In this document: positions 17,558-27,283 of the stretch, in pieces | Position numbering within the stretch: the stretch's first letter is position 1 | Layout of the letters: each line of letters opens with the position of its first letter | Notes under the pieces: model-generated | The model's database searches: none | What the model saw: the letters and a program-made list of their open reading frames with translations, nothing else | What the model was told of the DNA's origin: nothing | DNA from: Hyphomicrobiales bacterium | GTDB lineage: Bacteria > Pseudomonadota > Alphaproteobacteria > Rhizobiales > Rhizobiaceae | Reading direction: 5' to 3' | Assembly: GCA_900468285.1 (NCBI GenBank) | Contig: UBTF01000008.1 | Span: 333,504-397,503 of the forward strand | Length of the DNA: 64,000 bases | Translations under genes and position numbers: made by a program

Positions 17558-18595
17558 ATGGAAGTCAAAGTTTCCGGCATTACAAAGCAGTTCGACCGTT
17601 TTCCCGCCTTGAACGACGTGTCGCTCAACATCCGTTCCGGCGAGTTGATTGCGCTGCTGGGCCCATCCGGCTCCGGCAAGACCACGCTGCTGCGCCTCAT
17701 CGCCGGTCTTGAGCAGCCCACGCAGGGGCAGATCTTTTTTGGCGATGAAGACGCATCTCATCGTTCCGTGCAGGAGCGCAATGTCGGCTTCGTGTTCCAG
17801 CATTACGCGCTTTTTCGTCATATGACGGTGGCTGAAAATATCGGCTTCGGTCTGAAAGTGCGCCCTTCAGCCACCCGCCCGCCCAAGGCGGAAATCCGCA
17901 AGCGCGTCTCCGAGCTTCTCGATATGGTGCATCTCCAGGGTCTGGAAAAACGTTACCCCAACCAGTTGTCGGGCGGCCAGCGTCAGCGCGTTGCGCTTGC
18001 GCGTGCGGTCGCCATCGAACCGCGGGTGCTGCTGCTGGATGAGCCATTCGGTGCGCTGGATGCCAAGGTGCGCAAGGAACTGCGCCGCTGGCTGCGCGAG
18101 TTTCATGACCGCACCGGCCATACCACCGTCTTCGTTACGCATGATCAGGAAGAAGCACTGGAGCTGGCCGACCGCGTGGTGGTCATGAGCCAGGGCAAGA
18201 TCGAGCAGGTCGGCACGGCCGATGATGTCTATGACACTCCCAACTCACCCTTCGTCTTTTCCTTCATCGGTGAGTCGTCGAACCTGCCTGTAACGATCCG
18301 CGATGGTCACGTGCTGTTTCAGGGTGAGAGCATCGGCATCAGGGAGGCCAATGATGGCCAGGGCGACCTGTTCTTCCGCCCGGAGGATGTGGTGCTGACC
18401 AGCGACCGCGATGCGCTCTACGGCAAGGTTACCACCTGTCGCCGCCTTGCGGGAACCCGGATTGCCGAGATCGATATCGCCAATGACGGGCACGAGCCCT
18501 ACCATCTGGAAATCGAGGTGCCACTCGATGCGTCCGTATCCGTCGGAAACGAACTGCGCTTCCGACCCACGCGCTGGAAAATATTTCGCGCATAA
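17558..18595 (+). CDS. cysA: Sulfate/thiosulfate ABC transporter ATPase
   Basis: A 345-residue ATPase that drives the CysTW permease. Walker [10 protein letters not shown] is at residues 35-43, the signature is [14 protein letters not shown], Walker [12 protein letters not shown] and the switch His is in [16 protein letters not shown]. The last 100 residues form the TOBE-like regulatory domain common to CysA. The true start is ATG 17558 with AAGGG upstream; a TTG at 17543 is not needed. It is the last gene of the operon, followed at once by a terminator. Confidence 0.95.
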   Translation: MEVKVSGITKQFDRFPALNDVSLNIRSGELIALLGPSGSGKTTLLRLIAGLEQPTQGQIFFGDEDASHRSVQERNVGFVFQHYALFRHMTVAENIGFGLKVRPSATRPPKAEIRKRVSELLDMVHLQGLEKRYPNQLSGGQRQRVALARAVAIEPRVLLLDEPFGALDAKVRKELRRWLREFHDRTGHTTVFVTHDQEEALELADRVVVMSQGKIEQVGTADDVYDTPNSPFVFSFIGESSNLPVTIRDGHVLFQGESIGIREANDGQGDLFFRPEDVVLTSDRDALYGKVTTCRRLAGTRIAEIDIANDGHEPYHLEIEVPLDASVSVGNELRFRPTRWKIFRA

Positions 18596-18609
18596 CAAGC
18601 GGAAATAGG

Positions 18610-18636
18610 AAAAGGGCCGCTTTTGGCGGCCCTTCC
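18610..18636. terminator. Terminator after cysA
   Basis: GGGCCGC and GCGGCCC form a stem with loop TTTTG, followed by TTCC on the plus strand and by TTTTCC on the minus strand. It may end cysA and also the leftward transcript from the TumE module. Confidence 0.7.
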
Positions 18637-18695
18637 ATGAGTTTGGTCGTTGTTTCAGACCGAAAACGCAATCAACGTTTTCAAGGGAAGGCGGA

Positions 18696-18770
18696 TCAGG
18701 CCGAGGGCTGCCTCGTCAAAATCAAATCCTTTCCATTGCCTGCTACGAAGACCGAAATCTCATTAGACAT
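18696..18770 (-). CDS. Possible 24-residue peptide downstream of the TumE module
   Basis: A short frame coding for 24 residues (starts MSNEISVFVAGNGK, ends RQPSA). It is reported because its ribosome site, AAGGAAGGTGATCC directly before the ATG, is almost a full complement of the 16S rRNA tail. It lies 77 bases beyond the HTH gene of the TumE pair on the same strand and before a terminator. The peptide has no recognised family, and it may be a leader or a remnant of a longer gene: another frame stays open a further 45 bases. Confidence 0.35.
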   Translation of the reverse strand: MSNEISVFVAGNGKDLILTRQPSA

Positions 18771-18847
18771 TGGATCACCTTCCTTTCACTACGTTGAACA
18801 TAAGAAGAAGGTAATACGATTCGCCGAGATTGCAAGGGGTGTCAGAA

Positions 18848-19213
18848 TTACGCCGCCTTTCCGGCCTGCATGTCGAACTCGAAGTGGATATTGTCATAGG
18901 GAAAGGTGACGCCACTTTCATGCCTGTCAATGATGCCGGCATTAACCAGCGTCGTGACATCTCTATGCACCGCCTGCACGTCACGACCCACACGTCGCGC
19001 CACTTCGCGAATGGCAAGCGGACCTTGCCCAACCAGGCTTCTAACAATATTGAGCCGCAAGGGTGCGAGAATACGATGCAGATCGTCGTAGCTGGAAAAC
19101 TCGATGGATGGCGTCGCTTCCGTCGCGTTACCGGAAAGGGCAGAATTTCCTGCCGCCACAAACCGCGCCTTCATATCATCCATCGTGCTTAAACGTATCG
19201 TCAAACTCGTCAT
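18848..19213 (-). CDS. HTH antitoxin/regulator of a TumE-type module
   Basis: A 121-residue protein with a winged helix-turn-helix (LRLNIVRSLVGQGPLAIREV and VAIHRD-like recognition VQAVHRDVTTLVNAGIID). Its start codon overlaps the stop of the toxin-like gene as ATGA, the usual sign of a coupled toxin-antitoxin pair. Its family is the MarR/ArsR-like antitoxin partner of TumE (DUF6516) toxins. It probably neutralises the toxin and represses the operon through the twin GTTGT-N8-ACAAC sites upstream. Confidence 0.75.
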   Translation of the reverse strand: MTSLTIRLSTMDDMKARFVAAGNSALSGNATEATPSIEFSSYDDLHRILAPLRLNIVRSLVGQGPLAIREVARRVGRDVQAVHRDVTTLVNAGIIDRHESGVTFPYDNIHFEFDMQAGKAA

Positions 19214-19491
19214 TTCAAGATCCTCTCCATGTCGGTCTGAAAGGCTTCGAACAGCGCCCCAAGGGTGGTGAATGTTATGTTTTCTTCTTGATCACCGAGA
19301 TGGCGGTGGTCTCCCTTGCCGCGCTCATTGTCATATCGAAGAACGCACTCACCATTCACAACGAGCGCCAGACGGTACTCGAATGGATGGGCGCTGCCAG
19401 GGACAGGCTCGGGCAGATGCCATAGCACCACCTCAAAAAAGGTCGTTTCATCAATGACCTTTCTGGATTTTTCGAGGAGTTTTGCGGCCAT
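19210..19491 (-). CDS. TumE-type toxin (DUF6516)
   Basis: A 93-residue protein with the pattern of the DUF6516/TumE toxin family: FEVVLWHLPEPVPGSAHPFEYRLAL, then a RYDNERGKGDHRH core in which the conserved Asp, Arg, Gly and His residues lie, then FTTLGALFEAFQTDMERI. The family is proposed to act on nucleic acid, but the target is not known to me. No Shine-Dalgarno precedes the ATG, and the -10 element lies only 7 bases upstream, so the message may be leaderless. It is the first gene of the pair. Confidence 0.75.
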   Translation of the reverse strand: MAAKLLEKSRKVIDETTFFEVVLWHLPEPVPGSAHPFEYRLALVVNGECVLRYDNERGKGDHRHLGDQEENITFTTLGALFEAFQTDMERILK

Positions 19492-19541
19492 GTTGTTTTC
19501 TATAACAACAGGGTGCTGTTGTCAATTGTAACAACAGCACC
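19492..19541 (-). promoter_or_regulatory. TumE promoter with twin operators
   Basis: Two inverted repeats of the form GTTGT-N8-ACAAC lie at 19492-19509 and 19518-19535, with centres 26 bases apart. The second is part of a perfect 11-base-arm palindrome (19512-19541). On the minus strand a TTGACA box (19520-19525) falls in one repeat and TATAGA (19499-19504) in the other, 15 bases apart. A regulator bound at both would cover the whole promoter. Confidence 0.6.
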
Positions 19542-19550
19542 GATTTTGCG

Positions 19551-20552
19551 TCAAGCCACACGCATGACGATCTTGCCGATATGGTTGCTGCTTTCCATCA
19601 GCCTGTGACCCTCGGCTACATCATCAAAGGCAATCACATCGTGGATGACAGGTGCAATCTTTCCGGCTTCCAGAAGCGGCCAGACTTCCGCCACCAGCTC
19701 GTCGCGGATCGCTCTCTTCTCGTCTGCGGTGCGTGGGCGCATGGTAGAGCCGGTCACAGTCAGCCGCTTGACCATGATTGGCCGTAGATCGACATTCTCC
19801 GCTACGTTGCCGCCCAGAAACGCGATCATCGACAGACAGCCATCCTTGGCGAGCGCAGAGAGGTTCTTTGCAAAGTAGGAGGCGCCGATCATGTCGAGGA
19901 TGACGTCCACGCCTTTGCCATCCGTTTCAGCCTTGATGACCTCAAGGAAATCCTCTTCCCGGTAGTTGATCGCCCGCTTGACGCCCAGCTTTTCGCAGGC
20001 CTCGCATTTTTCCGCAGAACCGGCAGTGGCGTAAACCTCGGCACCAAAGGCTGTCGCCAGCTGGATGGCCGTCGTGCCGATGCCGCTGGTTCCGCCATGG
20101 ATCAGCACGCTTTCACCTTCGGTCAACCCGGCCATCTGAAAGAGATTTGCCCAGACCGTGAAGAATGTCTCCGGCACGGCTGCAGCCTTGACGGCATCGT
20201 AGCCTTTGGGGAAGGGAAGGGCCTGGCCCGCAGGCACGACGCAATATTCCGCATAGCCGCCGCCGTTGGCCAGTGCACAGACGTGATCGCCGACCGCAAA
20301 TTCACTGACGCCATCGCCAAGAGCCACAACCTCTCCAGCAACCTCCAGTCCCAGAACAGGGCTTGCGTCTTTCGGCGGCGGATAGGCACCCTGTCTTTGG
20401 GCAACATCGGGCCGGTTGATGCCAGCGGCTTGCACCTTCACCAGAATTTCGCCCGCGCGTGGCGTCGGGAGGGGACCAGTCGCAAACACCATCACGTCGG
20501 GTTCGCCAAAACTTGGCAGGTCAACAAATCGCATCGTCGTGGGCAGTGTCAT
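19551..20552 (-). CDS. NADPH:quinone oxidoreductase, zinc-independent MDR family
   Basis: A 333-residue medium-chain reductase of the quinone oxidoreductase group. [16 protein letters not shown] and [18 protein letters not shown] form the catalytic domain, and [20 protein letters not shown] is the nucleotide-binding turn. The usual zinc ligands are absent, as in Qor and PIG3-like enzymes. ATG 20552 has GGAGG 7 bases upstream. It probably reduces quinones or enones with NADPH; the substrate is not fixed by sequence. It is a single gene. Confidence 0.88.
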   Translation of the reverse strand: MTLPTTMRFVDLPSFGEPDVMVFATGPLPTPRAGEILVKVQAAGINRPDVAQRQGAYPPPKDASPVLGLEVAGEVVALGDGVSEFAVGDHVCALANGGGYAEYCVVPAGQALPFPKGYDAVKAAAVPETFFTVWANLFQMAGLTEGESVLIHGGTSGIGTTAIQLATAFGAEVYATAGSAEKCEACEKLGVKRAINYREEDFLEVIKAETDGKGVDVILDMIGASYFAKNLSALAKDGCLSMIAFLGGNVAENVDLRPIMVKRLTVTGSTMRPRTADEKRAIRDELVAEVWPLLEAGKIAPVIHDVIAFDDVAEGHRLMESSNHIGKIVMRVA

Positions 20553-20687
20553 GGAGGCCTCCATTGCTTTCAATGGCGGAAACCTATGCGAGAAGCGACC
20601 GGGATGGAAGCGTGCGTTTGCGCCATGGCACCGCGTCTTAAAGCCGCGCGCTGGCAATCAGGCGAGCGAGACGACGCAGGCACCGCA

Positions 20688-22490
20688 TCAGGACCTGTCG
20701 CCGAAAGTGCGGATGATGAATCCGTTTTCGCTCTCCTTGGCCGCCTTTTTGACTGTCGCGATCTCGCTGCCGATTCGCTCGGGGTTGCCGAGAATAAGCC
20801 CCTTGGAAAGCTCCAGAACGCCGATCGAGCAGCGTAACAGGGCAAACTCCCGCTCATTGCCGAAACGGTCATAGCCGGTGATCTGGCCTGCGGCACGGTC
20901 TTCGTCAGAATAGAGCTGCACCACATCGTCGTGGAAATCGCTCAGCAAGCGTTCCAGGATTTCGGTGACCTCTTCCTTGTTCCAGTCACGCACGCCGATG
21001 AAGAAATCGTCGCCGCCAATGTGGCCGAGGAAGCAGTCGCCTGAGAAGAAATAACGCTTCATCAGCGCAGAAAACAGCGTGATGGCGTGGTCGCCAATGT
21101 GGAAGCCGTATTTGTCGTTGAAGGGTTTGAAGTTGTCGAAATCGCAGTAGCAGAAGAAACGGTTGTCGTCGCTGTCGCGGCAACTGTCCTCGATGAAGCT
21201 GCTGATGGCGCGGTTGCCGGGAAGCGCCGTCAGCGGGTTCTGTTCCTGCGCCAGCTTCAGTTGCTTCTCGTTCATGACCTTGATGAGGGATGCTGCCGAA
21301 ACGACGCCGATATAGCGCATGTTCTCCGTCAGAATGACGCAGGCGCTACCAGCCGTATTGGCAAAGACGCTCATCAACTGTTCTGCATCCGCATCCAGCC
21401 CCACAATCGGCGCGCCATCCACGAAGTGCGAGATCGTGCGCTCATAGACCTTGTTCTTGAGCAGGTCGCGACCGAATGGCTGGTAGATATATTCCTTCAG
21501 ATGATGTTCGTTGATGACGCCGCGCGGTTCGCCATTGGCATTGAGAACCGGGAAAAAGGCCTGGGCAGGATTGCGGCGAAACAGTTCGAAGACGCTGTCG
21601 ATCGTGTCGTTCTCAAAAACCGTCGGCAGCCGCTCGATTTGCCGTCGAATGAGGATTTCGTCCAGTTTCTGGCTGCTGCGGCGGGTTTCACCCAGATGCT
21701 GCAGATGCGGAAAAGCGCTCTGCAACTCGCTGACGAAAGTGGTAGGGCGGGAGATGAACCAGCCCTGCACCAGATCGACGCCATGTTCGCGGCAGGCCAG
21801 AAATTCCTGCTCTGTCTCGATGCCTTCGGCAATGACCCGGACGCCGAGGACATGCGCGATGTTGACGATGTTCTTGACGAGGTGACGCTTTCTGGGATTG
21901 CGATCGACCCCATCGATGAAGTAGCGGTCGATCTTGAGGTAGTCGACGGGGAAGTCGCAGAGCAGCTTCATCTCGCCATGACCAACCCCGAAATCATCGA
22001 TGGCCAGCTTGAAGCCTTCCTTGCGCATCCGTGCAATCAGCGCACTGAACTCCGGAACGCTGGTATTATCAAACCGCTCGGAAAGCTCGAAACAGATGGA
22101 GGAGGGCGGAATGGACGCCTTGCCCAAATGCTCCAGAAGCGTGTCCAGAATGGCATTGCCGTGGGGAATGAGACGGACGTCGAGATTGAGAAACAGCGTT
22201 GCAGATGAGAATTCCGGCAGCGTCGAGAATTTCGCCAGCGCGCGGCCGGCCAGCATCTGCTCGACAGCCACCAGCTGTCCGTCCGTTTCGATATGGTCAA
22301 GCAGGTCCAGAGGGCTGGAAAAACCAATGCGGTCGAAGCCGCGCATCAGCGACTCATAGCCAAAGACGGTGCCCGTGGATGCTTCGACGATGGGTTGGAA
22401 GGCTGTTTCCAGGACGAGCTTCGCCATGGAAGCGATCTGCCCACTGGCAAATCGCCTGATAATATCGGGGTCGATCGCCGTCGACTGCAT
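20688..22490 (-). CDS. EAL-CBS-GGDEF protein (cyclic di-GMP signalling)
   Basis: A 600-residue cytoplasmic protein in three parts. Residues 25-260 form an EAL phosphodiesterase domain: YESLMRG replaces EAL with ESL, while LFLNLDV, FELSER, IDDFGVGH, YLKIDRYF, AEGIETEQE and QGWFISRP keep the metal and catalytic residues. Residues 270-390 are two CBS repeats, which usually bind adenine nucleotides. Residues 400-590 form a GGDEF domain with site GGDDF. The order, with EAL first, is reversed from the common GGDEF-EAL arrangement. It probably hydrolyses cyclic di-GMP under nucleotide control; cyclase activity of GGDDF is uncertain. Confidence 0.9.
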   Translation of the reverse strand: MQSTAIDPDIIRRFASGQIASMAKLVLETAFQPIVEASTGTVFGYESLMRGFDRIGFSSPLDLLDHIETDGQLVAVEQMLAGRALAKFSTLPEFSSATLFLNLDVRLIPHGNAILDTLLEHLGKASIPPSSICFELSERFDNTSVPEFSALIARMRKEGFKLAIDDFGVGHGEMKLLCDFPVDYLKIDRYFIDGVDRNPRKRHLVKNIVNIAHVLGVRVIAEGIETEQEFLACREHGVDLVQGWFISRPTTFVSELQSAFPHLQHLGETRRSSQKLDEILIRRQIERLPTVFENDTIDSVFELFRRNPAQAFFPVLNANGEPRGVINEHHLKEYIYQPFGRDLLKNKVYERTISHFVDGAPIVGLDADAEQLMSVFANTAGSACVILTENMRYIGVVSAASLIKVMNEKQLKLAQEQNPLTALPGNRAISSFIEDSCRDSDDNRFFCYCDFDNFKPFNDKYGFHIGDHAITLFSALMKRYFFSGDCFLGHIGGDDFFIGVRDWNKEEVTEILERLLSDFHDDVVQLYSDEDRAAGQITGYDRFGNEREFALLRCSIGVLELSKGLILGNPERIGSEIATVKKAAKESENGFIIRTFGDRS

Positions 22491-22658
22491 GAATTTTCTC
22501 CACGGTCGCGTCCTTTTTGGGGATTTTATGGACGCTTTTTATGGAGAAGGTGGTCGAAACTTCTCAACAAATACTTTCTCGTTGATGAAGCTTTTTTGAA
22601 TTTTTCATGACGTCTCTGCGACGCACTAAAACAGACATCATTGAGAAACATCAAGATG

Positions 22659-22901
22659 CTAGGCTTGGCGCCGTTTCTGCGCATGTGCCGCGTAAAGCTC
22701 TGCGACATTTAGCTGTTCATCATGGGGAAGAGGTGTTGTCCGCTCGTTGCGGTGGCGGTTGCTGCTGGCGGCGACGGTGTCTACCCAAAGCCGCAATGCC
22801 GCGCGAACGACTTCGCTACCTGAGGCATAGTCACCAGCCATCACGGCTTCGCGCATTTTTGCCGCCTGCTCCGGCGAAATGGATACGGTTACCATTGGCA
22901 T
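22659..22901 (-). CDS. ParD-like antitoxin without a toxin partner
   Basis: An 80-residue ribbon-helix-helix protein. MVTVSISPEQAAKMREAVMA and GDYASGSEVVRAALRLW match the DNA-binding half of ParD antitoxins. The C-terminal part (LNVAELYAAHAQKRRQA) would bind a ParE toxin, but no ParE-like frame follows on the same strand: the next 160 bases hold no credible coding sequence. ATG 22901 has GGGAG 5 bases upstream. It is either an orphan antitoxin, a remnant, or acts on a toxin elsewhere. Confidence 0.7.
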   Translation of the reverse strand: MPMVTVSISPEQAAKMREAVMAGDYASGSEVVRAALRLWVDTVAASSNRHRNERTTPLPHDEQLNVAELYAAHAQKRRQA

Positions 22902-23299
22902 CATCTCTCTCCCTTTTTGACGAGCCGTTCGGCACAGGTGCCGGGCAGCATCGTTTTGGCCTTTTTTCTCGTCCGTCGCCGGCCTTTTGCAGCGGACTTT
23001 ACTGTCTGGATGGCGCATATTTCACAGATGCGCCGGGAGGAACGTTCATCCCCCGGTTCGGTTCCTGCAAAGTCTTGAAATCGATATGAAAAGCGGACCA
23101 GCGACGGGGCCGTCCAAGCGAATGTCTTCGCCAGCACAGGTCTGCGACAGGCCGTGGGTGTGTATTGTCAAGCGAATGCGATCGGTCATGCGATGCGACC
23201 TTCCATCTGCCAGTTGGTCAGAGCCTATCACAATCGCACCATAGAACAACGTGTTCAGACCGCTTTGACATGGCGCAAAGCACACTTTTCCGTGTCGCA
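22902..23299. other. Intergenic stretch between parD and betI
   Basis: About 400 bases with no well-supported gene. A minus-strand frame of 47 residues (23046-23189, starting MTDRIRLTIHTHG) has GGAAGG about 10 bases upstream but no recognised family. The right end leads into the betI operator. Confidence 0.4.
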
Positions 23300-23333
23300 T
23301 TTATTATTGATTGATCAGTCAATCAATAATAAA
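23300..23333 (+). promoter_or_regulatory. BetI operator
   Basis: A perfect inverted repeat with 15-base arms (TTTATTATTGATTGA) around a TCAG centre, 23 bases before the betI start. The core ATTGATTGA/TCAATCAAT matches the type of site bound by BetI, the choline-responsive repressor. Confidence 0.8.
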
Positions 23334-23356
23334 TTGACCGCCAAAGGAGAAGGCCA

Positions 23357-23983
23357 ATGCCAAAACTCGGAATGGAGCCCTTGCGCAAAAAGGCCCTGAT
23401 GGATGCCGCCTTGCGGACCATCGGTCAAAACGGGTCCCTCAACGTCACCATGTCAGATATCGCCCGCGAAGCAGGGGTCTCGGCAGCGCTTGCGCATCAT
23501 TATTTCGGCAGCAAGCAGAAGCTGCTTCTCGAAACCATCCGCAGTCTGCTGCGCGCCCTGCGCCGAGATGCGATTGCGGCGCTCGCGCAGGCATCCGGTC
23601 CGCGCGCGCGGTTGAGCGCCATCGTCCGTGTGTCGTTCCAGAGCGACCAGTTCACCAGCGAGACCGTGGCGGCGTGGCTGGCCTTTTACGTCGAAGCGCA
23701 GCGTTCCGATGAGATGCGTCGGCTGCTGATCACCTATACGCGGCGTCTGCGCTCCAACATCATGGATAGTCTCAACCGCCTCTGCCCACCCGATGATGCG
23801 GCACGGATTGCCGAGGGGGCCGCGGCATTGATCGATGGGCTCTACATTCGCCACAGCCTTCACGCCGCTCCGCTCGGACTGGCCGCAGCCCCGGCGCTGG
23901 TCGAAAATTATTTCGATACGCAGCTCAAACCCTTTTCGGACGCGCCCGCAACAGACGGCAAACCGTCCATTCGCATTCTTTGA
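23357..23983 (+). CDS. betI: BetI transcriptional repressor
   Basis: A 208-residue TetR-family regulator. The N-terminal HTH ([30 protein letters not shown]) and the sequence [20 protein letters not shown] are characteristic of BetI, which represses the choline oxidation genes until choline is present. The gene starts 23 bases after its palindromic operator and has AAAGGAG upstream of ATG 23357. betB begins 10 bases after its stop. Confidence 0.95.
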   Translation: MPKLGMEPLRKKALMDAALRTIGQNGSLNVTMSDIAREAGVSAALAHHYFGSKQKLLLETIRSLLRALRRDAIAALAQASGPRARLSAIVRVSFQSDQFTSETVAAWLAFYVEAQRSDEMRRLLITYTRRLRSNIMDSLNRLCPPDDAARIAEGAAALIDGLYIRHSLHAAPLGLAAAPALVENYFDTQLKPFSDAPATDGKPSIRIL

Positions 23984-23993
23984 GGACCACGAC

Positions 23994-25463
23994 ATGACAC
24001 TGAAAGCCCAACCGAAAGCCTCGCACTTCATCGACGGTGCCTATGTCGAGGACGCAGATGGCGCGATCTTCGAGAGCATCTACCCTGCGACGGGTGAGGT
24101 CGTGGCGCGGCTGCACGCGGCCACCCCGGCCATCGTGGAGCGCGCGGTAGCATCCGCCAAGCGGGCGCAGAAGGAATGGGCGGCCATGAGCCCCACCGCA
24201 CGCGGCCGCATCCTGCGCCGTGCCGCCGATATCATCCGCGAGCGCAACCGCGAACTGTCAGAGCTGGAAACGCTCGATACCGGCAAGCCCATTCAGGAAA
24301 CAATCGTTGCCGATTCCACCTCGGGCGCGGATTCATTCGAGTTCTTCGGCGGCATCGCGCCATCGGCCCTCAACGGCGACTATATCCCGCTTGGCGGCGA
24401 TTTTGCCTATACGAAGCGCGTTCCGCTCGGCGTCTGCGTCGGCATCGGCGCGTGGAACTATCCGCAGCAGATCGCCTGCTGGAAGGCGGCCCCGGCCCTG
24501 GTCGCGGGCAATGCCATGGTCTTCAAGCCATCGGAAAATACCCCGCTCGGCGCGCTGAAGATTGCCGAAATTCTGGTCGAGGCCGGTCTGCCGAAGGGCT
24601 TGTTCAACGTTATTCAGGGCGACCGCGAAACGGGCCCTCTGCTGGTGCAGCATCCTGACGTGGCCAAGGTCTCTCTGACAGGCTCGGTGCCAACAGGTCG
24701 AAAGGTGGCCGCTGCCGCTGCCGGCCACCTCAAGCATGTCACGATGGAACTGGGCGGCAAATCGCCACTCATCGTGTTCGATGATGCCGATATCGACAGC
24801 GCGGTTGGCGGTGCGATGCTCGGCAACTTCTATTCCTCCGGTCAGGTCTGCTCCAACGGCACGCGCGTCTTTGTCCAGCGCGGCGCAAAGCAGCGTTTCC
24901 TCGAAAACCTGAAAAGCCGCACGGATGCCATGGTCATCGGCGACCCCATGGATGAGGCAACGCAGATCGGTCCGCTGGTTTCCAAAGCGCAGCAGGAAAA
25001 GGTGCTCGCCTATATCGAAAAGGGCAAGGCCGAAGGCGCAACGCTGATTACCGGCGGCGGTATTCCCAACCATGTTGCGGGCGAGGGCGCCTATGTCCAG
25101 CCGACTGTCTTTGCGGACGTGACGGATGGCATGACCATTGCGCGCGAGGAAATCTTCGGGCCTGTCATGTGCGTTCTGGATTTCGATGATGAGGACGAGG
25201 TCATCGCCCGCGCCAATAACACCGAGTTCGGTCTTGCGGGCGGCGTTTTCACCGCTGACATTTCCCGTGCCCACCGCGTGGTTGACCAGCTGGAGGCGGG
25301 CACGCTGTGGATCAACACCTACAATCTCTGCCCTGTCGAAATGCCTTTCGGCGGCTCCAAGCAGTCCGGCTTCGGGCGGGAGAACTCTGCGGCTGCCCTC
25401 AGTCATTATAGCGAGTTGAAGACGGTCTATGTAGCGACGGGCAAGGTAGACGCGCCTTACTGA
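23994..25463 (+). CDS. betB: Betaine aldehyde dehydrogenase
   Basis: A 489-residue NAD(P)-dependent aldehyde dehydrogenase that turns betaine aldehyde into glycine betaine. The catalytic pair is Glu252 in [10 protein letters not shown] and Cys286 in [10 protein letters not shown]; the cofactor turn is [11 protein letters not shown] with [12 protein letters not shown]. Length and the [15 protein letters not shown] block match BetB. ATG 23994 has GAGGA upstream; the longer frame overlaps betI and is not used. It lies between betI and betA. Confidence 0.96.
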   Translation: MTLKAQPKASHFIDGAYVEDADGAIFESIYPATGEVVARLHAATPAIVERAVASAKRAQKEWAAMSPTARGRILRRAADIIRERNRELSELETLDTGKPIQETIVADSTSGADSFEFFGGIAPSALNGDYIPLGGDFAYTKRVPLGVCVGIGAWNYPQQIACWKAAPALVAGNAMVFKPSENTPLGALKIAEILVEAGLPKGLFNVIQGDRETGPLLVQHPDVAKVSLTGSVPTGRKVAAAAAGHLKHVTMELGGKSPLIVFDDADIDSAVGGAMLGNFYSSGQVCSNGTRVFVQRGAKQRFLENLKSRTDAMVIGDPMDEATQIGPLVSKAQQEKVLAYIEKGKAEGATLITGGGIPNHVAGEGAYVQPTVFADVTDGMTIAREEIFGPVMCVLDFDDEDEVIARANNTEFGLAGGVFTADISRAHRVVDQLEAGTLWINTYNLCPVEMPFGGSKQSGFGRENSAAALSHYSELKTVYVATGKVDAPY

Positions 25464-25524
25464 CCCGCCAGTCGGAGCGTACACCCCACCCGGACCCACG
25501 CTGATTTTTTAGAGAGCAACCGCA

Positions 25525-27177
25525 ATGCAGCAAGCAGATTTCGTCATCGTCGGGTCGGGTTCCGCAGGGTCCGCCATGGCATATCGTCTGTCGGAAGACG
25601 GGCGTTACTCGGTCATCGTCATCGAGGCAGGCGGGACGGATTTCGGTCCCTTCATCCAGATGCCCGCCGCGCTCGCCTGGCCAATGAGCATGAAGCGTTA
25701 CAATTGGGGCTATTACTCCGAGCCGGAGCCGAACCTCAACAATCGCCGCATCACCGCTCCGCGCGGCAAGGTCATTGGTGGGTCATCATCCATCAATGGT
25801 CTGGTCTATGTCCGCGGCCATGCCGAAGACTTCAACCGCTGGGAGGAACTTGGCGCGCACGGCTGGTCCTATGCGGATGTGCTGCCCTATTTCAAGCGAA
25901 TGGAAACCAGCCATGGCGGCGAAGAGGGTTGGCGTGGCACGGACGGGCCCTTGCATGTGCAGCGCGGGCCGGTGAAGAACCCGCTGTTCCATGCCTTCGT
26001 GCAGGCAGGCGCACAGGCGGGTTTCGAACTGACGGACGATTATAATGGCTCCAAGCAGGAGGGCTTCGGCCTGATGGAGCAGACCATTCACAATGGTCGC
26101 CGCTGGTCAGCCGCCAACGCCTATCTCAGACCGGCGCTGAAACGCGGCAATGTCACACTGGTCAAGGGCTTCGCCCGCAAGATCATCATTGAAAACGGTC
26201 GCGCAACCGGCGTTGAGGTGGAGCGCCGGGGTGCCATCGAGACCATCGGCGCAAACCGCGAGGTCATCGTCGCTGCCTCATCCTTCAATTCGCCCAAGCT
26301 GCTGATGTTGTCGGGCATCGGCCCCGCCCGGCACCTGCAGGAACTCGGCATCGAGGTGAAGGCAGACCGGCCCGGTGTGGGCGAAAATCTCCAGGATCAT
26401 ATGGAGTTCTATTTCCAGCAGGTTTCGACCAAGCCGGTCTCGCTTTATTCATGGCTGCCATGGTTCTGGCAGGGCGTGGCGGGCGCGCAATGGCTGGTGA
26501 CGAAGGGTGGGCTTGGCGCTTCCAACCAGTTCGAGGCCTGCGCCTTCCTGCGCTCCGAGCCGGGGCTGAAGCAGCCCGATATTCAGTTCCACTTCCTGCC
26601 CGTCGCCATTTCCTATGATGGCAAGGCAGCGGCGAAAAGCCACGGTTTTCAGGTTCATGTCGGCTATAATCTGTCGAAATCGCGCGGCAATGTCACGCTA
26701 CGCTCCAGCAATCCGAGCGACGATCCGGTGATCCGCTTCAACTATATGAGCCATCGGCAAGACTGGGAGAAGTTCCGCCATTGCGTGCGCCTGACGCGGG
26801 AAATCTTCAGCCAGAAGGCATTCGACGACTATCGCGGACCGGAAATCCAGCCGGGCGAGGGTGTCCAGTCCGATGAGGATATCGATGCCTTCCTGCGCGA
26901 GCATCTGGAAAGCGCCTACCATCCCTGCGGCACCTGCAGAATGGGTGACCGCAACGACCCGCTGGCGGTGGTCGATCCGGAATGCAGGGTCATCGGCGTG
27001 GAGGGTCTTCGCGTCGCCGACAGTTCCATCTTTCCGCATGTGACCTATGGCAATCTCAATGGCCCGTCGATCATGACCGGAGAAAAGGCCTCCGACCATA
27101 TTCTCGGAAAACAGCCTTTGCCCCGCTCAAATCAGGAGCCATGGAGCAACCCGCGCGCAGCAGTCAGTGATCGGTAA
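25525..27177 (+). CDS. betA: Choline dehydrogenase
   Basis: A 550-residue FAD-dependent GMC oxidoreductase that oxidises choline to betaine aldehyde at the membrane. The FAD site is [19 protein letters not shown] near the N-terminus, the GMC signatures are [18 protein letters not shown] and [20 protein letters not shown], and the active-site His is in [10 protein letters not shown]. It is the last gene of betIBA; no terminator is evident in the 100 bases that follow. Confidence 0.96.
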   Translation: MQQADFVIVGSGSAGSAMAYRLSEDGRYSVIVIEAGGTDFGPFIQMPAALAWPMSMKRYNWGYYSEPEPNLNNRRITAPRGKVIGGSSSINGLVYVRGHAEDFNRWEELGAHGWSYADVLPYFKRMETSHGGEEGWRGTDGPLHVQRGPVKNPLFHAFVQAGAQAGFELTDDYNGSKQEGFGLMEQTIHNGRRWSAANAYLRPALKRGNVTLVKGFARKIIIENGRATGVEVERRGAIETIGANREVIVAASSFNSPKLLMLSGIGPARHLQELGIEVKADRPGVGENLQDHMEFYFQQVSTKPVSLYSWLPWFWQGVAGAQWLVTKGGLGASNQFEACAFLRSEPGLKQPDIQFHFLPVAISYDGKAAAKSHGFQVHVGYNLSKSRGNVTLRSSNPSDDPVIRFNYMSHRQDWEKFRHCVRLTREIFSQKAFDDYRGPEIQPGEGVQSDEDIDAFLREHLESAYHPCGTCRMGDRNDPLAVVDPECRVIGVEGLRVADSSIFPHVTYGNLNGPSIMTGEKASDHILGKQPLPRSNQEPWSNPRAAVSDR

Positions 27178-27283
27178 AAGCCACTGGCACTCAAGTCTTC
27201 TTGATAATTGTCAGGGTTAAGGTTGCAATCGCGGCGCTGCGGTTCGATAAGGAAGGTCTCTCCCAGACGACAGAAAAGCTGCC

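Noticed and set aside
21087..22208. Plus-strand open frame of 373 codons
   Set aside because: It is antisense to the EAL-CBS-GGDEF gene, has no ribosome site or recognisable domain, and arises from codon bias of the real gene.
22526..22708. A parE gene downstream of the ParD-like gene
   Set aside because: The frame there overlaps the parD end, lacks a ribosome site and has no ParE features.
23046..23189. Possible 47-residue gene on the minus strand upstream of betI
   Set aside because: A weak ribosome site but no recognisable pattern; not enough to call a gene, so only mentioned in the gap entry.
24333..25499. Minus-strand open frame of 388 codons antisense to betB
   Set aside because: BetB is complete on the other strand; the antisense frame is His/Arg-rich and unlike any protein.
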